Shown: positions 45,434 through 54,188 of the stretch, piece by piece
Layout: each line of letters begins with the position of its first letter
Position numbering within the stretch: position 1 is the stretch's first letter
From: Rhizobium sp.
GTDB lineage: Bacteria > Pseudomonadota > Alphaproteobacteria > Rhizobiales > Rhizobiaceae
DNA: 64,000 bases
NCBI GenBank assembly: GCA_019739215.1
Contig: JAHHDR010000039.1
Span: 1-64,000 of the forward strand
Direction: 5' to 3'
The notes under the pieces: model-generated
What the model saw: the letters and a program-made list of their open reading frames with translations, nothing else
Databases searched by the model: none
Told to the model about the DNA's origin: nothing
Translations under genes and position numbers: made by a program

Positions 45434-46330
45434 TCACTCCGTCCGAGGTCGATCGCCGACCCTTACCCCGACACGCTGTCGCCGTTGGCTCAGGAATATG
45501 TGCAGGATGACGGCAAAGAGCACGACGAGGCCGCCCATCAGCGTCTGTGGCCCGATCTTCTCACCGAAGGCGAGCCAGACCCAGAATGGCGACAACGGGG
45601 TATCGATGAGGGAAATCAGCGCGGTTTCCATCGGCGGCAGCCGGCGCGAGCCGAGTGAATAGAGCGTCAGCCCCGCCGACGCGTTGAACAGGCCGAACAG
45701 GACGAGGTAGAGCAGGTGCGGCGGTGTCACGGCGGACAGGTTCGCGAAGGGCAGCACGATCACGCCGCTGGTAAACGAGGCGATCACGGCGCCGGCGGCG
45801 ATGTTCACCGTCGGAAAGCGGCGCACGATGATGATCGAGGCGGCCATGCTGGCGGTGCCGAGGAAGGACAGGATATCGCCAAGCAGCGCGCCGTCGCTGG
45901 AAAAGCCGACCATGATGACGACCCCCACCATGGCGATGAGGCTCGAGACGATTGCTTCGCGTGACGGCAGTTCCCGGAGGAAGGTCCAGCCGAGCAGGGC
46001 TGCGATGAAGGGCAGCGTGGCGAAGATCACGGCATTGTGGGCGATGGAAGTCTGGCCCAGCGACGACACGTAGCAGATCGTGCCGAAGATATAGTTGGCG
46101 ATGAAGAGGCCGTCGGACCGTCGCATCCCGCGGAACTGGCTGGTCCAGTTGCGTGGCGAAAACGCAATGATAAGCGCGAGCATGCCGATGGCGCCGAAGA
46201 TGCCGCGCCCGGCGATCATTGTGGGATAATCGAGATCGATCAGGCGGGTGAAGAAGCCGGCGCTGCTCCAGGTGACTGCGCCCGCGGTCACGAAGATCAC
46301 GCCGAGCAGATGGTTCCGGCGTGCATCCAT
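45434..46330 (-). CDS. DMT/EamA transporter (copy 2)
   Basis: A 298-aa membrane protein with ten predicted helices in two EamA repeats. It closely resembles its upstream neighbour (similar LGVIFVTAGAVTWSSAGFFTRLI and SLGSRRLPPMETALISLIDTPLSPFWVWLAFGE). ATG 46330 overlaps the neighbour's stop. Two paralogues in one operon might act as a heterodimer or as partly redundant exporters. Convergent with the ferredoxin-type gene of the corrinoid locus. Confidence 0.85.
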   Translation of the reverse strand: MDARRNHLLGVIFVTAGAVTWSSAGFFTRLIDLDYPTMIAGRGIFGAIGMLALIIAFSPRNWTSQFRGMRRSDGLFIANYIFGTICYVSSLGQTSIAHNAVIFATLPFIAALLGWTFLRELPSREAIVSSLIAMVGVVIMVGFSSDGALLGDILSFLGTASMAASIIIVRRFPTVNIAAGAVIASFTSGVIVLPFANLSAVTPPHLLYLVLFGLFNASAGLTLYSLGSRRLPPMETALISLIDTPLSPFWVWLAFGEKIGPQTLMGGLVVLFAVILHIFLSQRRQRVGVRVGDRPRTE

Positions 46331-47202
46331 CAGGCGGCAACCGCGGAGGATTTCCGCTGGCTCATGACGATGTGCAGAATCACGGCCGCGAAGACAATGC
46401 CGCCGCCGATCAGGGTGTTCATGCCCGGCTGTTCGTTGAAGGCGATCCAGACCCAGAGCGGAGCGAGCGGCGTGTCGAGGGCGCCGATCAGCGCGGTCTC
46501 GATCGCCGGCAGTCGCTTCGAGCCGAGGGCGAAGAATGCCAGGCCCATGGACGAGTTGACGACGCCGAAGATCGCCAGCTGCACGAGCTGGATGTCGGTG
46601 ACCGCGAGCGGGGTTCCGAAGGGCCAGCAGATGAGGCCGGAAATCAGTCCGCTGATGCAGGCGGACGACATGGCCGACATGCCGGGATTGCGGCGCATGA
46701 GGATGATCGAGAAGGCCATGCACGTGGTCATGCCGAAGGCCAGCAGATCGCCGAACAGGCCGCCATCCGTGCCGAAGCCAACCATCAAAAGGACGCCGGA
46801 CAGCGCAAAAACGCTGGCGATGACGGCGTTGCGCCCGGGGATCTCGCCCAGGAAAATCCAGCCGAGGAAGGCGGCCAGGAAGGGGATTGTGGCATAGATC
46901 ACGGCGCCGTGGGCGACGGACGTATGGGCGAGCGAGGTGATGAACAGGATCATCCCGCAGACGGTGATGCCGATATAGGCCATCTCGGGCTTGCCGATGC
47001 GGGCAAATTCCCGCCACCAGTTCCGGCGCCGCATCAGCACGATCACGACGAGTAGGCCTGCCGCGCCGAAGATGCCGCGCCAGGCAAGCAGGGTGAAGCT
47101 GTCGAGCGGAATAAGCCGGGTGAAATAGCCGGCCAGGCTCCAGGCGATGGCCGAGAGCGTGACAAAGAGTATGCCGAGCTGATAGTCGCGGTGGGACTGC
47201 AT
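46330..47202 (-). CDS. DMT/EamA transporter (copy 1)
   Basis: A 290-aa ten-helix transporter, starting MQSHRDYQLGILFVTLSA. ALGSKRLPAIETALIGALDTPLAPLWVWIAFNE is the counterpart of the same loop in copy 2, so the genes arose by tandem duplication. Substrate unknown; the location beside the quaternary amine locus raises the possibility of a related metabolite. ATG 47202 was chosen since it opens the first helix. A 239-bp spacer separates it from the divergent sigma gene. Confidence 0.85.
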   Translation of the reverse strand: MQSHRDYQLGILFVTLSAIAWSLAGYFTRLIPLDSFTLLAWRGIFGAAGLLVVIVLMRRRNWWREFARIGKPEMAYIGITVCGMILFITSLAHTSVAHGAVIYATIPFLAAFLGWIFLGEIPGRNAVIASVFALSGVLLMVGFGTDGGLFGDLLAFGMTTCMAFSIILMRRNPGMSAMSSACISGLISGLICWPFGTPLAVTDIQLVQLAIFGVVNSSMGLAFFALGSKRLPAIETALIGALDTPLAPLWVWIAFNEQPGMNTLIGGGIVFAAVILHIVMSQRKSSAVAA

Positions 47203-47441
47203 GGAGGACCTTCTGGTGCTGCTTGGATGGGTTCCCGGAAGGATTCCTTCGGGCAGATTCACCCTGCTGCGCCATGTCCGCATCTACACGGATTTGGGTG
47301 GGTTGACTGCCTAAATTATTTGAACCCTCGGCCAAATTTTTTCGCGCCATTATTCTCGTTCCATTCTTTTCACGCTCGCCCCCAAGGTTTCGGCAGTGGC
47401 AAACGTCTTACCTCCAGGCATGGAGCAAGAAGGGCGTTCAC

Positions 47442-47972
47442 TTGGAAGCCGAACTCATCAGGAAAGCCTGCGGCGGTGACGCCGAGGCCTTCGGACAACT
47501 GGTCGCCATGAACTACGATTTCATTCATTCCACGGCATGGAAGTGGACCCGCAACCGCGTCGATGCAGAGGATGTCGCGCAGGATGTGTGCGTCCGGCTC
47601 GCCAGCGCGATACGGTCGTTCCGGGGTGAGGGACGCTTCCGCACCTGGCTCTATGCACTGGTGCTGAACGCGGTCCGGGATCTCGCGCGCAAGGCAGTGC
47701 GCGATCGGCGCCGTGCCGCTGAGTGGAGCAATGATCCGGCGCTTCACGCCCAGGACGCCGACGAGGACGACATGCAGGACATATGGACCGCGGTTCAGAC
47801 GCTCTCGCCCAAGCAGCGTGACTGCGTGATGCTGGTCTATTCGGAGGGTCTCGATCATTCCGAGGCGGCCGAGGTGCTCGGCTGTTCCGAGCCGACGGTC
47901 TCCTGGCATCTTCACGAGGCGCGCAAGCGCCTGAGGATCATTCTCGGCCGAGAAGTGGCGCAGGGAGGCTGA
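47442..47972 (+). CDS. RNA polymerase sigma factor (ECF-type)
   Basis: A 176-aa sigma factor: region 2 (AEDVAQDVCVRLASAIRSF, RFRTWLYALVLNAVRDLARK) and region 4 (LSPKQRDCVMLVYSEGLDHSEAAEVLGCSEPTVSWHL). It starts with TTG at 47442; AAGAAGGG lies at a suitable distance. It is one base upstream of the VWA gene and co-transcribed with it, a pair often found in Rhizobiales. Confidence 0.88.
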   Translation: MEAELIRKACGGDAEAFGQLVAMNYDFIHSTAWKWTRNRVDAEDVAQDVCVRLASAIRSFRGEGRFRTWLYALVLNAVRDLARKAVRDRRRAAEWSNDPALHAQDADEDDMQDIWTAVQTLSPKQRDCVMLVYSEGLDHSEAAEVLGCSEPTVSWHLHEARKRLRIILGREVAQGG

Positions 47973-47973
47973 C

Positions 47974-50176
47974 ATGGAAGATGATCTCAAGAAGCTCGGC
48001 CACGTCGATGCTCCCAAGGCTTCGGAAGACGCACGCGCCCGCGCGCTGAATGCAGCGATGTCCGCTTTCGCAGCGGAAGAAAAAAGATCGGCCCCCCCCC
48101 CAAGGAAGCCGCCCGGCACGTCGTCCAAGCTCCATCGCAACCACACTTTGGAGCCTGTTCATGTCCCGCAAACTGATGCTCGCCAGTTCGGCACTCGCCA
48201 CACTGCTGGTGGTTCCCGCCGCCGGCTATGTCACCTACCAACTGATCGCCGAGCGAACGGTCATTCTGGCCGATGGCTCCGTCAGCGACGACAGAAAGCG
48301 GGTCGATGACACGCGCCTGGATCCGGAACAACCGAAGCGCGACCAGCCGGGCGACGGCAAGCAGGAGGTCGCCAATCCGGAGAAGAAGGATGCCGCACCG
48401 GATCAACCCGAGGTCAGTGGACTGATCGAGCAGACGGAGAGCCGGCCTGAACCCGTGATCGCCGATCAGGACGCCGAACCCGCTGTCGGTCGCACAGAGA
48501 CCGAGGTGTCCGTACCGGCCGAAGAGCAGCGCCTCGCGGCAAGCCCGACGGATGCCGACTCCTCGGCCGCGACCACAGCCGAAGCGCCCGAGGGCGCCAT
48601 GGACGCCCTGTCGCTCGCCAAGCCCTCGACCGTTCCGGCCCTGGCGGCCAAGCGGATGAAGACGATTGGCGGCGCGACCTTGAGCGAGGGTATCATTGCC
48701 CAGCCGCAGGTCCGGATTGAAGAGGAGACCGGCGATCGTTTCACCTCCAAGGACACCAACCCGGTGAAGTCAGTGGTTTCCGAGCCGGTCTCGACCTTCT
48801 CCATCGATGTCGACACGGCATCCTATGCCTATGCCCGCCAGTCGATCATGAACGGTGGTCGCCTGCCGGAGCCCGACAGCGTGCGGGTCGAGGAGATGGT
48901 CAACTACTTCCCCTATGACTGGAAGGGTCCCGACACGGCCGAAGAGGCGTTCAAGGCTAATGTCACCGTCATGCCGACGCCGTGGAACCAGCATACCAAG
49001 CTGATGCATGTCGCGATCAAGGGCTATGACGTCCAGCTTGCCCAGCAGCCGCCGGCCAACCTCGTGTTCCTGATCGATGTCTCGGGCTCGATGGACGAGC
49101 CCAACAAGCTGCCGCTGCTCAAGAGCGCGTTCCGCCTGCTGGTCAACACGCTGAAACCGGATGATACGGTGTCCATCGTGGTCTATGCCGGCAATTCCGG
49201 CGTGGTGCTCGAGCCGACCAGGGTTTCCGAGAAGCAGACGATTCTGGATGCGATCGATAATCTCAAGTCGGGTGGGTCGACGGCCGGGGCGGATGGCATC
49301 GAGGCGGCCTACAGGCTGGCCGAGAAGGCATTTCGCAAGGATGGCGTCAACCGCATCATGCTGGCGACCGACGGCGACTTCAATGTCGGGCCGTCGAGCG
49401 ATGAAGATCTCAAGACCATGATCGAGACGAAGCGCAGGAGCGGCATCTTCCTGTCGGTGCTGGGCTTCGGCACCGGCAACTACAATGACGGGCTGATGCA
49501 GACCCTGGCGCAGAACGGCAATGGCGTGGCGGCCTATGTCGACTCACTGTCGGAAGCACAGAAGACGTTGGTGCAGGAAGCCACGAGTTCGCTCTTCCCG
49601 ATCGCCAAGGACGTCAAGATCCAGGTCGAGTTCAACCCGGCAAGGATCGCGGAATATCGCCTGATCGGCTACGAGACCCGGGCGCTGAAGCGTGAGGATT
49701 TCAACAATGACAAGATCGATGCCGGCGAGATCGGGTCGGGCCACCGGGTCACCGCGATCTATGAAGTGACACCCGTCGGCAGCGCTGCCGTGCTCAACGA
49801 TGACCTGCGCTATGCCGAGAAGGAGAAGAAAGACCAGGCTGCGACCACGACGGATGCCCCGGCGGCGAATTCCGATGAACTCGCCTTCGTCAAGATCCGC
49901 TACAAGAAGCCGGACGAGGACACATCGTCCCTGATCACCCTGCCGGTCCGGGCGTCGGAGGAAAAGCCGACGATCGATGCCGCCCCGACGGACGTCCGCT
50001 TTTCCGTGGCCGTCGCTGCCTTCGCCCAGAAGCTGAAACAGCAGGCGCAAGTGTCGGACTACAGCTGGGATTCGATCGCGGCGCTGGCCCTGGCCGCCAA
50101 GGGCGACGACAGCTACGGCTACCGGGCTGAGTTTCTCAAGATGGTCGAATTGGCCAAGAGCTTGAAGGGCGAGTAA
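47974..50176 (+). pseudogene. YfbK-type VWA domain lipoprotein-like protein, frameshifted at a C10 tract
   Basis: The 5' frame encodes a short cytoplasmic part (MEDDLKKLGHVDAPKASEDA...AEEKRSAPP). The remainder, with a membrane segment (KLMLASSALATLLVVPAAGY), a long acidic linker, a YfbK N-terminal domain (SIDVDTASYAYARQ) and a VWA domain with MIDAS (LIDVSGSMDEPNK), lies in the +1 frame. The join falls at ten Cs (48092-48101); nine Cs would give one protein of about 733 aa. It may be a phase-variable tract, a genuine break or an error. If broken, an internal start at 48161 could still give the membrane-anchored form. Confidence 0.82.
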
Positions 50177-50189
50177 CCCCGTTCCAACC

Positions 50190-50210
50190 GAGCCGGGCTT
50201 GGCCCGGCTC
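50190..50210 (+). terminator. hairpin after the VWA gene
   Basis: GAGCCGGGC (50190-50198), loop TTG, GCCCGGCTC (50202-50210). It lies 14 bases beyond the stop codon; the T-run is lacking. Confidence 0.6.
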
Positions 50211-50225
50211 ATTGCTCGTCCTTCG

Positions 50226-50253
50226 CCCTCTCCCTCGCCCCGCGGGGAGAGGG
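50226..50253. repeat. CCCTCTCC-type palindromic intergenic element
   Basis: CCCTCTCCC (50226-50234) and GGGAGAGGG (50245-50253) around a GC core. This resembles short palindromes widely dispersed in alphaproteobacterial intergenic DNA; only one copy is seen in the window. Confidence 0.45.
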
Positions 50254-50262
50254 TTCTCGCCG

Positions 50263-50604
50263 TCAGGCCTTCGGAAACGCCTTTTCCAGTCCGCCGGCTC
50301 TCTCAAAACCCTCCCGGAAGGCGCGATAGGCGGGATGCTGGGCCGAGCGGGCGATCTCTGTCAGGCGGATCTGCAGCCTGGACGGCGCGGTGGTGCCGAT
50401 CCATTCGCCGGTCCTGGCGAGTTTCAGCGAGTTGAGGATGCGGGCGTCGGATGCCTGGTCGAGCCAGAGCAGCAGGCCTTCGAGCAGGTTCTCGTCCTGG
50501 GCGGCATTTTCCATCAGCAGTTTCAGGAACGACTGGTCGGCATCCTCGAAGGCCGTCAGTCGGGCTGCAACCGCGTCGCGGTCCGGGAAGGGAAGCGTGG
50601 TCAT
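50263..50604 (-). CDS. hypothetical protein, helical
   Basis: A 113-aa soluble protein, starting MTTLPFPDRD. It is mainly helical, with an acidic middle (FEDADQSFLKLLMENAAQDENLLEGLLLWLDQ) and a basic C-terminus. No family recognised. It is located 61 bases downstream of the BHMT gene on the same strand and may be co-transcribed with it. Confidence 0.55.
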   Translation of the reverse strand: MTTLPFPDRDAVAARLTAFEDADQSFLKLLMENAAQDENLLEGLLLWLDQASDARILNSLKLARTGEWIGTTAPSRLQIRLTEIARSAQHPAYRAFREGFERAGGLEKAFPKA

Positions 50605-50677
50605 GGGATACACCATTCGGATCGGGCAGGATGCACCCGCCTAACCCGAATTGCCGTTCTCCGCAATGCCTGCCGGT

Positions 50678-51685
50678 CTAGCTGCGGGTCCTGCCGCGAC
50701 GCTCGCGCGGCGGCGCCTGCTGCTCCGATGTCTTGTTGCGCAGCGGACCGATCTTCTCGACGATGGCATCCAGCGTCGGGCGGGGACCGGCGACATGGGC
50801 GTCGACCGCTTCGCGGATCGCGGCGAGATGTTCGCAGGAGGTGCCGCAGCAGCCGCCGATGATGCGGGCGCCGGCATCGATGGCGAGATGGGCATATTCG
50901 GCCATCAGCGGCGGGGTGCCGGAATAGTAGATCTTCTCGCCGCGGAATTCCGGAATGCCGCAATTGCCCTTGACCACAATGGTGGCCTCGGGGCTGGCCT
51001 CGGACATGGAGAGCAGCGTGGCGAGAATGTCGGATGCGCCGACGCCGCAATTGGCGCCGACCGCGATCGGGCCTTCACCGATATCTGAGGCAACACCGAG
51101 TATGTCCTTGGGCGCGAGACCCATCATCGTCTTGCCGGCGGTATCGAATGAGCCTGTATAGACATAGGGCATGCCGACCTTGACGGCCGCTTCCGCGGCA
51201 GCGCGGATTTCATCGGGGGACGACATGGTCTCAATCCAGGCGACATCGGCGCCACCGGCCTTGAGGCCTTCCATCTGCTCGACGAAGGCGGCGACCGCAT
51301 CCTCGTAGGACATGGCGCCGAGCGGGATCAGCAGTTCTCCGGTCGGGCCGACGGAGCCGGCGACAATGACCTTGCGCGGGGCCTTGTCGGCCACGGCACG
51401 GGCGATCGCGGCGGCCTTTTGGTTCAGTTCATGGACGCGTTCCTGCGCATGATGCAGCTTCAGGCGTTGGCGGGTGCCGCCGAAGGAGTTGGTGAGGATG
51501 ATGTCGGCGCCGGCATCGACGAAATCCTGATGCAGTTTGGTGATGTTTTCCGGCTTCGCCTCGTTCCAGAGCTCGGGCGCCTCGCCAGCCTCGAGCCCCA
51601 TGGCGAAGAGTGACGTTCCCGTCGCACCATCGGCGACAAGGATCGTCTTTTCGGCGAGCAGATCGGAAAGCGGATTGGCGGACAT
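50678..51685 (-). CDS. bmt: betaine-homocysteine S-methyltransferase
   Basis: A 335-aa zinc methyltransferase of the homocysteine S-methyltransferase family: VADGATGTSLFAMGLEAGEAPE, LTNSFGGTRQRLKLHHAQ, and the zinc Cys in GANCGVG and the GGCCGT pair near residue 290. It moves a methyl group from glycine betaine (or S-methylmethionine-like donors) to homocysteine, giving methionine. The bmt assignment follows the S. meliloti betaine enzyme. The last 18 residues, ending RERRGRTRS, are an Arg-rich tail. An inverted repeat lies 31 bases upstream. Confidence 0.85.
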   Translation of the reverse strand: MSANPLSDLLAEKTILVADGATGTSLFAMGLEAGEAPELWNEAKPENITKLHQDFVDAGADIILTNSFGGTRQRLKLHHAQERVHELNQKAAAIARAVADKAPRKVIVAGSVGPTGELLIPLGAMSYEDAVAAFVEQMEGLKAGGADVAWIETMSSPDEIRAAAEAAVKVGMPYVYTGSFDTAGKTMMGLAPKDILGVASDIGEGPIAVGANCGVGASDILATLLSMSEASPEATIVVKGNCGIPEFRGEKIYYSGTPPLMAEYAHLAIDAGARIIGGCCGTSCEHLAAIREAVDAHVAGPRPTLDAIVEKIGPLRNKTSEQQAPPRERRGRTRS

Positions 51686-51715
51686 GACGTACCCTCGATT
51701 GATTTGAAGAAAGAT

Positions 51716-51731
51716 ATAAAGATGTCTTTAT
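51716..51731 (-). promoter_or_regulatory. ATAAAG-N4-CTTTAT inverted repeat upstream of bmt
   Basis: ATAAAGATGTCTTTAT is a palindrome with 6-bp arms and four central bases, 31-46 bases upstream of the bmt start. A third half-site-like AAAGAT precedes it. It looks like the ArsR-type operators of SAM/SAH-responsive methionine regulators in alphaproteobacteria; the assignment is from memory and tentative. Confidence 0.5.
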
Positions 51732-51929
51732 GTGATGTCCAGACAAGAGTGAGCCTTGCTTCGCCAAGCGGGGACGCGGCCTGCCGCTCCCTCCGATCTG
51801 AAGGTGCCACGCGGATTATGGCCAGGCTTGCAATGGAACCGATGCCCTGCCAGCAGGGTTGATCATGGCGATACCAAACACGCGCCCGTCATGCCCGCGG
51901 CATGAACCAGGCCCAGCAAAGGAGAAACA

Positions 51930-52334
51930 ATGGAACTTCCGCAGAATACGGTCGTGGCCGTTGCCGATGGCGAGAAACTCAGCCTGTTCCAGAACGAGGG
52001 GAATGCGCTGGATGTGAAACTCAAGGCAATGCCCTATGGTGAGATCGATAGCACCAAGATCTCCTCGGGCGCCCGCCATCAGAGCAGCGCGGCAAACCCC
52101 GACGATAGCCAGCAGAGCGAAGATGGGTTCAGCGGCGGCGTCGCGGCGATGCTGAACAAGCAGGTTCTCGACGGCAAGATCAAGAGTCTCGTGATCGTCG
52201 CCGCGCCCCGGACCCTGGGCGAGATGCGAAAGAGCTATCATAAATCGTTGTCCGATATTCTCGTTGGCGAGGTGGACAAGGATTTGACCGGCCACTCGAT
52301 CAAAGACATCGAGAGAGTGCTCGCAGCGGCTTAG
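51930..52334 (+). CDS. host attachment family protein (baeRF-like)
   Basis: A 134-aa protein: TVVAVADGEKLSLFQNEG at the start, an Asp/Ser/Gln linker, GGVAAMLNKQVLDGKIKSLVIVAAPRTLGEMR, and HKSLSDILVGEVDKDLTGHS. This is the Host_attach (PF10116) pattern, related to archaeal/eukaryotic release-factor folds; the first members were linked to Agrobacterium attachment. The precise function is unknown. Preceded by AAGGAG. Confidence 0.8.
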   Translation: MELPQNTVVAVADGEKLSLFQNEGNALDVKLKAMPYGEIDSTKISSGARHQSSAANPDDSQQSEDGFSGGVAAMLNKQVLDGKIKSLVIVAAPRTLGEMRKSYHKSLSDILVGEVDKDLTGHSIKDIERVLAAA

Positions 52335-52442
52335 CGCCCCAGTGAATGTCTCCTACGCGAATCGGAATCCGCAGAAACACTGTGGCTCCGGCTCCCGTCG
52401 TGTATCCGGAATTGGCGCCGCATCCAAGCTGCGCCAAGATAG

Positions 52443-52485
52443 AAATCGGGCCGCAAACCGTTAGAGGTTGCGGCCCGATTTGTTT
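52443..52485 (+). terminator. rho-independent terminator after host-attachment gene
   Basis: AAATCGGGCCGCAA (52443-52456) pairs with TTGCGGCCCGATTT (52468-52481), followed by GTTT. The stem is symmetric, so it can serve both the plus-strand gene and the convergent DUF3597 gene. Confidence 0.85.
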
Positions 52486-52517
52486 CGGACCCGAAAGATA
52501 TGGCGGCGGCGGCAGCT

Positions 52518-52991
52518 TCAATCGAGGAGATCGGCAGGCACCTTTCCGCCATTTTCCGCCAACGCCTTCATGAGTGCCTTGTGCAGCCAGACATTCATCT
52601 TGCCGGAATCCGACATGTCGCCGGTGTAATTGAGTTCGCCTGCAAGCTCCTTGCGGGCGGAAAGGCTGCTGTCGAGATCGAGTGCCTTCATCAGGTCAAC
52701 GATCGAATGTTTCCAATCCAGTTTCTGCCCGCTGCTCTTGACCGCGGCATCGAGGATTGCGGCTACGTCGATCGCAGCCGCAGGGGTCGCCGTGACCGGC
52801 TTGCCCGTGCCTCTGGCGCCTGCCGGACCAGCATTCATCGATGCGGTCGTTGCGGTCGACGACATATCGGCGGTCACAGGCTTGCTCGCCTCGATGGTGA
52901 TCGGTGGTGGAGTGTCGGTGTTGCTGGCGGTTTCGACCGATTCCGGCTTCTTACCCCACAGTTTCTCCTTGATGGAACTGAATATTCCCAT
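52518..52991 (-). CDS. DUF3597 domain-containing protein
   Basis: A 157-aa protein. N-terminus MGIFSSIKEKLWGKK, then a low-complexity Thr/Ala/Pro linker, then the DUF3597 core (VDVAAILDAAVKSSGQKLDW-like segment, SIVDLMKALDLDSSLSARKELA, and DSGKMNVWLHKALM). The core is a small helical, LysM-like stress-associated domain of unknown role. Confidence 0.85.
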   Translation of the reverse strand: MGIFSSIKEKLWGKKPESVETASNTDTPPPITIEASKPVTADMSSTATTASMNAGPAGARGTGKPVTATPAAAIDVAAILDAAVKSSGQKLDWKHSIVDLMKALDLDSSLSARKELAGELNYTGDMSDSGKMNVWLHKALMKALAENGGKVPADLLD

Positions 52992-53150
52992 TGCGTTCTC
53001 CTGTACACGTTGGCAGGCGGACAGGGCATCCCGTCACCTGCTTTTGAATGAGAGACCGTGTAGTCCCCTCAAAAGCTATATCAGGATTTTCTACAATGAC
53101 AGCGGGAAATGGGATCGCCATGTTCCCGCTGCGCCGCGCTACAGGCGGGT

Positions 53151-54137
53151 TTACCAGCGCTGATGGACGTGGGGCTTCACCAGATCGTCATAGACCTTGC
53201 GCACCTCGGCCATGACTTCGGCGGGGATGGGTGCGAGATCGGAGGCGGCGGCATTGTCCTCGGCCTGGGTCTTGTTCTTGGCGCCCGGAATGATGACGGT
53301 GACGGCATCCTGCATCAGGATCCAGCGCAGCGCGAACTGCGCCATGGTGGCTCCGCCGGGAACCAGCGGCCGCAGGCGCTCGACGGCTTCCAGGCCGATG
53401 TCATAGGGAACGCCGGAGAAGGTCTCGCCCATGTCGAAGGCTTCGCCCTTGCGGTTGAAAGTACGGTGATCATCGGCGGCAAAGGCGGTCTTGGCGGTCA
53501 TCTTGCCTGTCAGCATGCCGGAGGACAGCGGCACGCGGACGATCACGGCGACATTTTTCGCCTTCGCTTCGCGGAAGAACAGGTCGGCCGGTCGCTGGCG
53601 GAAGATGTTGTAGATGATCTGGACAGAGACGACATTGGGGTACTCGATCGCCTTGAGGCCCTCCTCGATCTTCTCGACCGAGACGCCGTAGTGCCGGATC
53701 TTGCCCGTCTCGACGAAACCTTCCATGAGCTCGAATATCTCGGGACGGTAGTAGAGATCAGTCGGCGGGCAATGGAGCTGGACGAGGTCCAGTGTGTCGA
53801 CGCCGAGATTAGTCAGCGAACGATCGATCCAGCCTTCGAGATTTTCCCTGGTGTAGCCTTCGACCGCCTGCGTCGGCAATCGACGTCCGGCCTTGGTCGC
53901 GACCATCGGGCGCGTGCCGCCACGCTCCTTCAGCACCTCGCGGATGATCTTTTCCGAGCGGCCGTCGCCATAGACATCGGCGGTGTCGATGAAGGTCATG
54001 CCGGCGTCGAGCGCGGCATGGACCGCGCCCTTTGCATCCGCCTCGGTGACCTCGCCCCAGGTTCCCCCGATTGCCCAGGCACCGAAGCCGATTTCGGAAA
54101 CGGACCATTGCGTGCGGCCGAACTGTCTTGATTTCAT
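53151..54137 (-). CDS. aldo/keto reductase
   Basis: A 328-aa TIM-barrel NADPH-dependent oxidoreductase: MTFIDTADVYGDGRSE has Asp and Tyr, MVATKAGRR the Lys and LVQLHCPP the His of the catalytic tetrad. Closest in pattern to the YajO/IolS-like AKR group. Substrate unknown, probably a sugar or aldehyde. 51 bases separate its start from the YjbR-type gene upstream. Confidence 0.88.
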   Translation of the reverse strand: MKSRQFGRTQWSVSEIGFGAWAIGGTWGEVTEADAKGAVHAALDAGMTFIDTADVYGDGRSEKIIREVLKERGGTRPMVATKAGRRLPTQAVEGYTRENLEGWIDRSLTNLGVDTLDLVQLHCPPTDLYYRPEIFELMEGFVETGKIRHYGVSVEKIEEGLKAIEYPNVVSVQIIYNIFRQRPADLFFREAKAKNVAVIVRVPLSSGMLTGKMTAKTAFAADDHRTFNRKGEAFDMGETFSGVPYDIGLEAVERLRPLVPGGATMAQFALRWILMQDAVTVIIPGAKNKTQAEDNAAASDLAPIPAEVMAEVRKVYDDLVKPHVHQRW

Positions 54138-54188
54138 GTCTGTGCTCCAATCTTGTTGCCGGCAACTAGTCGCGCGGCGAAGGCGGAG

